Shown in pieces: positions 5,564 through 10,096 of a stretch of 10,096 bases of DNA (within the stretch, counting starts at the first letter, position 1; each line of letters opens with the position of its first letter). The notes beneath the pieces are model-generated. The model saw only the letters and a program-made list of their open reading frames with translations. It had not been told where the DNA came from and ran no database searches. The position numbers and the translations under genes are program-made. Source of the DNA: Methanocorpusculaceae archaeon UBA456 (GTDB lineage: Archaea; Halobacteriota; Methanomicrobia; Methanomicrobiales; Methanocorpusculaceae); NCBI GenBank assembly GCA_002496395.1, contig DAJQ01000021.1:35230-45325 (forward strand), read 5' to 3'.

Positions 5564-6754
5564 TTAGAAGTCCGTCATGATACGGAACTGGTCGATCTCT
5601 TCTGAATTGATCTCTTCGAGGAACTCTTCTGCCGCATGCTGGATATTCTTGCTTGCGGTGATGGCACGGCCGACGACGAGAATATCCGCTCCTGATGCGA
5701 GTGCCTTCTTTGCCACATTCACCCGGATGCCGCCTGCGGTTGCCACAAGGATCTTGCCGCCTGCTGCCTTCTTGATGGCAGGGATGTCGCCCCATGCATA
5801 CTCGCTCCCTTCTGCGTCGATTGCACGGTGCATCTCAACGACATGCGGGAGTGCATTGATCTTTGCAAGTGCCTTGACAAGGTTTAACGGGGATTCGACA
5901 TTGAGCATATCCACAACTGCGTAGATACCGGTCTTCCGTGCTTCGAGGACTGCCTTCTCGATGGTCGAGATCGGGGCAAGTCCTGAGATGACGACTGCGT
6001 CTGCCGATGCGTTTGCGCACATCCGGGTCTCGAGGTTGCCGGTGTCGAGGGTCTTTAAGTCCGCGATGATGAATGCATCCGGTCTCAGTTTCCTGATCTC
6101 TCCGATGATCGAGAGGCCGAACTGCTTGATCAGCGGTGTGCCCGCTTCGATGATCAGGTGGTCGTTCTTCGGCAGTTCTGTCAGGACACGGGCCATGTGG
6201 TTCATATCCACAAGATCCATGGCGACCTGGAGGTATGGGGGGTTCCAGAGCCGCTGCACCTTGAAGCCCATGACACCGTGTGCTGCACGGTCCTTCTCGT
6301 GGAGGATCGTCTTCTCATCAGGGAAGGATTCGAATGCCCGTGAGAGTGAGAGTTTCATGGCTCCATAGTTGAACCGGTAGATCCGGTTGTAGTCTTCTGC
6401 ATCCGGTGCGAGGTAGACACTGGCGATGATCACGATGTCATCGATGTTGATGCCATTGAAGAGCCCTTCTTCGAGGCTGTCTGCAACGGCCTTTGCCACT
6501 GCTGCCTGCACAGGTCCGAACATCTCCTTCACCTGCTCGCCCTTCTTCAGGGTGACCTTTGGAATGATGACGGTTGCTGGTTTTGTCAGGAGGTTTGGCC
6601 TGATCACCGCCAGAAGTGGTGTGTGTCCCGCTGAGAGCTGTGAGAGTGCATTGGCAAATGCGGATCCCACCGGCCCGTTCTTGTCTCCTACTAACAGGTC
6701 GATATGTGCCAGTTCCGGCCCATCGCCAACTAAAGCTTCACCTATTGAATACAT
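5564..6754 (-). CDS. fae-hps: Bifunctional formaldehyde-activating enzyme / 3-hexulose-6-phosphate synthase
   Basis: This 396-residue fusion joins two steps of formaldehyde chemistry. The N-terminal Fae domain (about 1-160) condenses formaldehyde with tetrahydromethanopterin. The C-terminal Hps domain (about 170-390) interconverts ribulose 5-phosphate plus formaldehyde and hexulose 6-phosphate. In methanogens lacking the oxidative pentose pathway this supplies ribose phosphates, with Fae capturing the released formaldehyde. The start at 6754 places the Fae catalytic histidine at H17 (ELAHIDLLVG), exactly the family position; the longer frame to 6856 adds 34 residues with no domain and runs into the tRNA. 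The Hps part shows the ADLKTLDTG metal and phosphate segment and a late ATAGGIR phosphate-binding loop. It has its own TATA box and stands downstream of tRNA-Trp on the same strand. Confidence 0.96.
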   Translation of the reverse strand: MYSIGEALVGDGPELAHIDLLVGDKNGPVGSAFANALSQLSAGHTPLLAVIRPNLLTKPATVIIPKVTLKKGEQVKEMFGPVQAAVAKAVADSLEEGLFNGINIDDIVIIASVYLAPDAEDYNRIYRFNYGAMKLSLSRAFESFPDEKTILHEKDRAAHGVMGFKVQRLWNPPYLQVAMDLVDMNHMARVLTELPKNDHLIIEAGTPLIKQFGLSIIGEIRKLRPDAFIIADLKTLDTGNLETRMCANASADAVVISGLAPISTIEKAVLEARKTGIYAVVDMLNVESPLNLVKALAKINALPHVVEMHRAIDAEGSEYAWGDIPAIKKAAGGKILVATAGGIRVNVAKKALASGADILVVGRAITASKNIQHAAEEFLEEINSEEIDQFRIMTDF

Positions 6755-6793
6755 ACAAAAGTTCCTGCCTTGCTCATAACTATGGATCGAAGA

Positions 6794-6803
6794 TCTATAA
6801 AAT
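6794..6803 (-). promoter_or_regulatory. TATA box of fae-hps
   Basis: On the minus strand this reads ATTTTATAGA, centred about 45 nt before the ATG at 6754. A start near 6772 would give a leader of roughly 18 nt containing GGCAGGA, a usable ribosome-binding site. It lies between the tRNA 3' end and the gene. Confidence 0.55.
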
Positions 6804-6867
6804 GGCAAGCGTTTTTCAGAAGAATGAAAGGTGGGGTCGGTGAGATTTGAACTCACGATCGACGGGT

Positions 6868-6969
6868 CTCTCCGACAAGCGTATGAGCGGATACATCAGC
6901 ATCAGCGCTCCAACGGGTCATCATCTCAATCAATCAGCAGACCCGATTGTTCATCATACGCCAAGACCG
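6868..6969 (-). other. Archaeal tRNA intron with bulge-helix-bulge splice sites
   Basis: The intron is 102 nt between G37 (6970) and A38 (6867). Its ends are held by an outer stem (GCGTATGA with TCATACGC) and by the 4-bp central helix with exon positions 32-35. The splicing endonuclease would cut in the two 3-nt bulges. Tryptophan tRNA introns of about this size are known in euryarchaea such as Haloferax volcanii. Confidence 0.9.
6902..6957 (-). ncRNA. Intron-encoded box C/D guide RNA for tRNA-Trp methylation
   Basis: In order on the minus strand are box C TGATGA (6951-6956), the D' guide (6938-6950), box D' CTGA (6934-6937), box C' TGATGA (6918-6923), the D guide (6906-6917) and box D CTGA (6902-6905). 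The D guide forms 10 bp (one wobble) with tRNA positions 31-37 plus the first three intron bases, and the fifth base before box D faces C34. The D' guide forms 7 bp with the last two intron bases, A38 and 39-42, and its fifth base faces C39. In Haloferax the homologous intron directs methylation of C34 and U39, so the role is well supported. Confidence 0.93.
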
Positions 6970-7038
6970 CTGGAGCCCGTCGCCATACCGGACTAGGCCA
7001 CGACCCCGATCCTGTCTTGTAATTAATGGGCTTGTCGT

Positions 7039-7049
7039 AATTTATAAGT
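7039..7049. promoter_or_regulatory. TATA box for tRNA-Trp, possibly shared with the acyl-CoA synthetase
   Basis: TAATTTATAAG is TATA-like on both strands. On the minus strand it predicts a tRNA transcript starting about 10 nt before the mature 5' end. On the plus strand it would give the synthetase a leader of about 33 nt. No other strong TATA box is seen between 7008 and 7103. Confidence 0.5.
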
Positions 7050-7103
7050 TCCGAACTCGTATTTCGATATCTTTTTTCCTCTTGAGCCAGTACGTCTTAA
7101 GGA

Positions 7104-8804
7104 ATGCTGGAAGGCAGCTATACATGCGGGGTGTCTGAGATACCCCTGCGAGGAGAGACGATTGGCGCAATGCTCAATCAGATCGCGGCAAAATACCCGG
7201 ATACCGAGGCATTGGTCTCTGTACATCAGGGTGTCAGGTATACGTACCGTGAATTCCTTGAAGAGGTCGAGGTCGTTTCCCGCGGTTTAATGGCCCTTGG
7301 GGTGGAGCGCGGGAACCGGGTGGCGATCTGGTCGCTCAATTATGCGGAATGGGTGATTGTCCAGTTCGCTACCGCCAAGATCGGTGCAATCATGGTGAAC
7401 ATCAACCCGGCATACCGGACCTATGAGCTTGAGTATGCCCTGAAGCAGTCCGAGGTGCAGACCCTGATCATCCAGGGGCAGTTCAAGACCTCGGATTATC
7501 TCGGGATGTTCTATGAGGCATGCCCTGAGGCGGCATCGTCGCGCCCCGGCCGGATCAACTCGGATACCTTCCCGTACCTGAAGAATGTGATCTTCCTTGG
7601 AGATGAGCCAAAGGATGGAATGTTCCTCTGGAAGGAGATCCACGAGATGGCAGAGGATATCTCCCCCGGAGAGTTGAGGGAGCGGGAAGAGGTGCTGGAG
7701 TTTGATGATCCGATCAATATCCAGTACACTTCAGGGACAACCGGGTACCCTAAGGGGGTCGTCCTCTCTCATCACAGCATCTTAAATAACGGGTTTGTGA
7801 TCGGGGAAGGGATGCGGTTCTCTGAAAAAGACCGGCTCTGTATCCCGGTGCCGTTCTACCACTGTTTCGGGATGGTCCTCTCAAACCTTGCCTGCGTAAC
7901 GCATGGATCAACGATGGTGATCCCCTCCCCGGTCTTCAATGCTGAGGCGGTGTTGAAGGCGATCCAGGACGAGCGGTGCACCGCGGTCCACGGTGTCCCG
8001 ACGATGTTCATTGCTGAGCTCTCGCTCCCTGACTTTGATTCATACAAGCTTGATTCACTCAGAACCGGGATCATGGCCGGCTCGCCCTGCCCGATCGAGG
8101 TGATGAAGGAGGTGAATACCCGGATGAATATGTCCGAGATCGTCATCGTCTATGGTCAGACTGAGACCTCGCCTGGTGTAACGATGTCCACCGTCGACGA
8201 TCCGCTGGTGCGCCGGGTCTCGACTGTCGGCCGGGCAATGCCCCATACCGAGCTGAAGATCGTCGATCCGCAGACCCGGCGGCTTGTACCCCGTGGTGAG
8301 CCGGGTGAGATCTGTGCACGCGGCTACATGGTGATGAAGTGCTATTACAATAATCCAAGCGCCACCCACTCCACAATCGATCCGAATGGCTGGAATCATA
8401 CGGGTGATCTCGGCGTGATGGATGAGGAAGGCTATATCCGGATCGTCGGCCGTCTGAAGGAGATGGTGATTAGGGGTGGAGAGAATATCTATCCCCGTGA
8501 GATCGAGGAGTTCCTCCACCACCACCCAAAGATTGCCGATGTCTACATCATCGGTGTCCCTGATATCAAATACGGCGAGGAGCTGATGGCATGGGTGAAG
8601 GTGGAGAACGGCAATACCCTCACCGAGGATGATATCCGGGCATTCTGCAAGGGAAAGATCGCCCATTACAAGGTGCCGAGGTACTACAAGTTCGTCGACA
8701 GCTTCCCGATGACGATCTCTGGTAAGATCCAGAAGTTCAAGATGCGGCAGCAGGCAATCGAGGAGCTGGGGCTCCAGGATGCCGAGAAGGTTGAGACGGC
8801 CTGA
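7104..8804 (+). CDS. Acyl-CoA synthetase (AMP-forming), fatty-acid/medium-chain type
   Basis: This 566-residue cytoplasmic enzyme activates a carboxylic acid through an acyl-AMP to the CoA thioester. It shows all ANL-superfamily motifs. The phosphate loop is Y208-T-S-G-T-T-G-Y-P-K217-G, the adenine-binding segment is Y350-G-Q-T-E-T355, the ribose-binding aspartate is in H432-T-G-D435, and the hinge is G449-R-L-K452. GGENIYPREIE follows, and the adenylation lysine is K541 in the SGK segment. The N terminus (GSYTCGVSEIPLRGETIG) matches the opening of FadD-like family members, which supports ATG 7104. The AAGGA just before it is too close to act as a standard ribosome site. Methanogens of this group use such enzymes for acetate, branched-chain or fatty acid uptake; the substrate cannot be read from sequence. 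Confidence 0.93.
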   Translation: MLEGSYTCGVSEIPLRGETIGAMLNQIAAKYPDTEALVSVHQGVRYTYREFLEEVEVVSRGLMALGVERGNRVAIWSLNYAEWVIVQFATAKIGAIMVNINPAYRTYELEYALKQSEVQTLIIQGQFKTSDYLGMFYEACPEAASSRPGRINSDTFPYLKNVIFLGDEPKDGMFLWKEIHEMAEDISPGELREREEVLEFDDPINIQYTSGTTGYPKGVVLSHHSILNNGFVIGEGMRFSEKDRLCIPVPFYHCFGMVLSNLACVTHGSTMVIPSPVFNAEAVLKAIQDERCTAVHGVPTMFIAELSLPDFDSYKLDSLRTGIMAGSPCPIEVMKEVNTRMNMSEIVIVYGQTETSPGVTMSTVDDPLVRRVSTVGRAMPHTELKIVDPQTRRLVPRGEPGEICARGYMVMKCYYNNPSATHSTIDPNGWNHTGDLGVMDEEGYIRIVGRLKEMVIRGGENIYPREIEEFLHHHPKIADVYIIGVPDIKYGEELMAWVKVENGNTLTEDDIRAFCKGKIAHYKVPRYYKFVDSFPMTISGKIQKFKMRQQAIEELGLQDAEKVETA

Positions 8805-8829
8805 GGCTCTCCGGGAATCTCCTTCCACC

Positions 8830-8836
8830 TTTTTTT
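8830..8836 (+). terminator. T-run terminator after the acyl-CoA synthetase gene
   Basis: Seven Ts lie 26 bases after the stop codon. A second T5 run is at about 8879-8883. The rest of the 281-base gap to 9086 holds two TAGGGGGT motifs (8921, 8995) and a 7-codon open frame (9004-9027), but no supported gene. Confidence 0.45.
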
Positions 8837-9053
8837 CAAGAGTTCATAATCCCTAAAAGATCCTGCACTCGCCTGGCTCTTTTTGGTTTCTATCTCCATA
8901 CTGTATGCCATTCTCCCGTATAGGGGGTTCTTGCTCTCTCGCTCACTCCGGGTATTCCAGAGTGGATCTTCTTCTGTTCCTGCCCTCTTTTCTTTAGGGG
9001 GTTATGACTGATCCATTTAGTGGGTAGTATCTGTACCCTGCCCGTGGGGGAGA

Positions 9054-9063
9054 TTCATATTAC
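9054..9063 (+). promoter_or_regulatory. Weak TATA box of the HPr-kinase-like gene
   Basis: TTCATATTAC is centred about 28 nt before ATG 9086, which suggests a leaderless message. No ribosome-binding site stands just before the ATG. The match to the TATA consensus is poor. Confidence 0.3.
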
Positions 9064-9085
9064 CTGACTGCTTAACTACCTCATT

Positions 9086-10030
9086 ATGGGATATGAGATT
9101 GTTCTTATCGATTCGGCTGAGAAGGATTCTTTGTTAGCTGCTCTGGACCGCTCAAAGCTGTATGAAGTCCGGTCCGAGATCTATGGCTGCTGTATCAAGC
9201 TGCTCACGGATTCCAATGCGGTGAGGCTTCGGTTTTCAGAGAACTTCTTCTTTGCATCGCAGTCGATCAGATCGCACGGGCGGCTCTTTGTCCTGCATAA
9301 TGCAGCATTCCCGGAGAATGCGGTGCGGTACGATCCCCTCTCTAAGACGGCATTTCTCTTCAATATGACCTATTACGGGTGGATCAAGTCAATTGCCCTT
9401 GCACTTGCCGGAGATATTCTTGAGGACGGCCATGGGATCGCCTCCTGCCATGGCGCCTGCCTTGACCGCCGGGGAGAAGGGTTTGCGATCGTCGGGACAT
9501 CGGGTGCGGGGAAGACAACCCAGACGTACGGGTTCCTACTTGATCGAGCGGTCCGGGCGATTGCAGATGACTGGTTCTTCTTTCGGATCTTCGGTGAGGA
9601 GGCTCTGGCGTACTCGAGTGAGAAGAACTTCTATATCCGATCCGATCTCGCCGCTGCCTGGCCCGAGTTTGCCCCGCTCCTGGAACGATCAGACTATGAT
9701 GCCGAGGGCCGGGCGGTGGTGGATCTCCGGTGGGCTATTGGGAAGGGTCGGATCTTTCCCTTAACTACGCTCCGCCGTCTTCTGGTGCTGACGCCGGATG
9801 CAGAGGGTGTCCGGCGTCTCTCCACCGAAGAGGCGCTGTTTCTGCTTGAGACAAACTCCTACTTCAACCCTCATCTGCTGGTAAAGAGCGGGTACAAGGC
9901 ACAGCTCCGGCAGCAGTACTACCGGCAGCTCCTCGAGCGGGTAGAGGTGCTCCTTGTCGGGAGGAAGGGAACACCGGCAGAGACGCTTGCGGTGCTACAG
10001 GAGATTGTCGAGGGGAGATCAACAGTTTGA
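9086..10030 (+). CDS. HPr-kinase/PEPCK-like P-loop protein
   Basis: This 314-residue protein has an N-terminal alpha/beta region (about 1-125) that I do not recognise. A kinase-like domain then begins with the Walker A loop G137-T-S-G-A-G-K143-T-T. This form, preceded by a HGACL/FAIVG strand and followed by a second acidic site A160-D161-D162-W, resembles the catalytic domain of HPr kinase/phosphorylase and its relatives. A complete HPr kinase would need a PTS substrate, and archaea of this type generally lack the PTS. It may therefore phosphorylate another protein or small molecule, or act as an ATP-binding chaperone of a maturation system. No membrane segment is evident. It is followed after 56 nt by another gene with its own ribosome-binding site. 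Confidence 0.7.
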   Translation: MGYEIVLIDSAEKDSLLAALDRSKLYEVRSEIYGCCIKLLTDSNAVRLRFSENFFFASQSIRSHGRLFVLHNAAFPENAVRYDPLSKTAFLFNMTYYGWIKSIALALAGDILEDGHGIASCHGACLDRRGEGFAIVGTSGAGKTTQTYGFLLDRAVRAIADDWFFFRIFGEEALAYSSEKNFYIRSDLAAAWPEFAPLLERSDYDAEGRAVVDLRWAIGKGRIFPLTTLRRLLVLTPDAEGVRRLSTEEALFLLETNSYFNPHLLVKSGYKAQLRQQYYRQLLERVEVLLVGRKGTPAETLAVLQEIVEGRSTV

Positions 10031-10086
10031 TGAATGGGACAGAACGTATAACGTCGATCAGATCGAGTTTTTATTAGGGGGTATCT

Positions 10087-10096
10087 ATGAGGGTGC
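10087..10096 (+). CDS. Start of an unknown gene (3' partial)
   Basis: ATG 10087 (M-R-V) follows AGGGGGT at 10076-10082, a plausible ribosome-binding site, and the upstream 56 bases hold no terminator. Only three codons are visible, so no product can be named. It is likely the next gene of the HPr-kinase-like transcription unit. Confidence 0.4.

Larger units (their letters stand above)
6832..7007 (-). tRNA. trnW: tRNA-Trp (anticodon CCA) with a 102-nt intron
   Basis: The cloverleaf folds by hand. Acceptor GGGGTCG (7001-7007) pairs with CGACCCC (6833-6839), discriminator A at 6832. The D stem is GCCT/TGGC with one U-U mismatch, and the anticodon stem ACGGG (6976-6980) pairs with CCCGT (6862-6866). 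The loop is CU-CCA-G plus A38, anticodon at 6971-6973. The T arm is GTGAG-TTCAAAT-CTCAC (6840-6856). CCA is not encoded in full. The intron (6868-6969) sits at the usual archaeal position 37/38. The splice sites form a bulge-helix-bulge: CUCC (32-35) pairs with GGAG near the intron end, flanked by 3-nt bulges AG^C and AG^A. Confidence 0.95.

Noticed and set aside
5961..6368. 135-codon plus-strand open frame
   Set aside because: It lies wholly inside fae-hps on the opposite strand and has no recognisable domain or promoter.
6755..6856. N-terminal extension of Fae-Hps to 6856
   Set aside because: The extension has no homologous sequence, overlaps the tRNA 3' end, and would move the catalytic histidine away from residue 17. 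The TATA box would also fall inside it.
6832..7007. tRNA-Trp as the integration site of the AT-rich cassette
   Set aside because: The cassette is separated from it by fae-hps, no integrase is seen, and I found no duplicated tRNA 3' end near the cassette.
8055..8828. 257-codon minus-strand open frame
   Set aside because: It is antisense to the acyl-CoA synthetase, which has every family motif. The translation is rich in His, Asp and Leu as expected from a GC-rich gene read backwards, and no family is recognisable.
9004..9027. Seven-codon open frame MTDPFSG as a leader peptide
   Set aside because: The AGGGGGT is only about three bases from the ATG and nothing links the peptide to the downstream gene. 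It is noted only with the repeated motif.
1..10096. CRISPR array or insertion sequence
   Set aside because: No regularly spaced repeats and no transposase or terminal inverted repeats with target duplication were found on reading.

Overview
This is a stretch of archaeal chromosome, almost certainly from a euryarchaeal methanogen and probably the Methanomicrobiales. The evidence is a bifunctional Fae-Hps formaldehyde enzyme, a protein related to methanogenesis marker 11, TATA boxes about 25 nt upstream of leaderless starts, and a tRNA-Trp(CCA) with an intron at position 37/38. The genus cannot be read from the sequence. The core genes are moderately GC-rich (32 of 60 bases G+C at 7321-7380). 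The segment from about 3784 to 5460 is clearly AT-rich (21 of 60 at 4501-4560).

Layout. 1-2472 (+): the end of an ACT-domain protein, homoserine dehydrogenase, and an HTH protein with a marker-11/TiaS-like IDDTD domain. These form a tightly overlapping operon. 2475-3233 (-): a creatininase-family hydrolase, convergent with the operon at a 2-nt gap. 3332-3763 (+): a SlyD-type FKBP prolyl isomerase, divergent from the hydrolase. 3764-5563: an AT-rich accessory cassette. It holds a leftward TIR- or deoxyribosyltransferase-like protein, then a divergent winged-helix regulator followed by a DUF3467 protein, and a palindrome-rich tail. 5564-6754 (-): Fae-Hps. 6832-7007 (-): intron-containing tRNA-Trp. 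7104-8804 (+): an acyl-CoA synthetase. 9086-10030 (+): an HPr-kinase/PEPCK-fold P-loop protein. 10087 onward (+): the first codons of another gene.

Two things stand out. First, the 102-nt tRNA-Trp intron contains a complete box C/D guide RNA. Applying the N+5 rule by hand, its two guides point at C34 and at position 39 of the same tRNA. Both guide duplexes cross exon-intron junctions and one competes with the splicing motif, so modification and splicing should be ordered. Second, the three-gene AT-rich cassette has a shared TATA box inside an inverted repeat and a second dyad next to the ribosome-binding site. This resembles a self-regulated, horizontally acquired module, possibly for defence or signalling. 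Its function is not established.

The remaining genes are housekeeping: aspartate-family amino acid synthesis (ACT protein and homoserine dehydrogenase), formaldehyde and pentose metabolism (Fae-Hps), protein folding (FKBP) and acyl-group activation.
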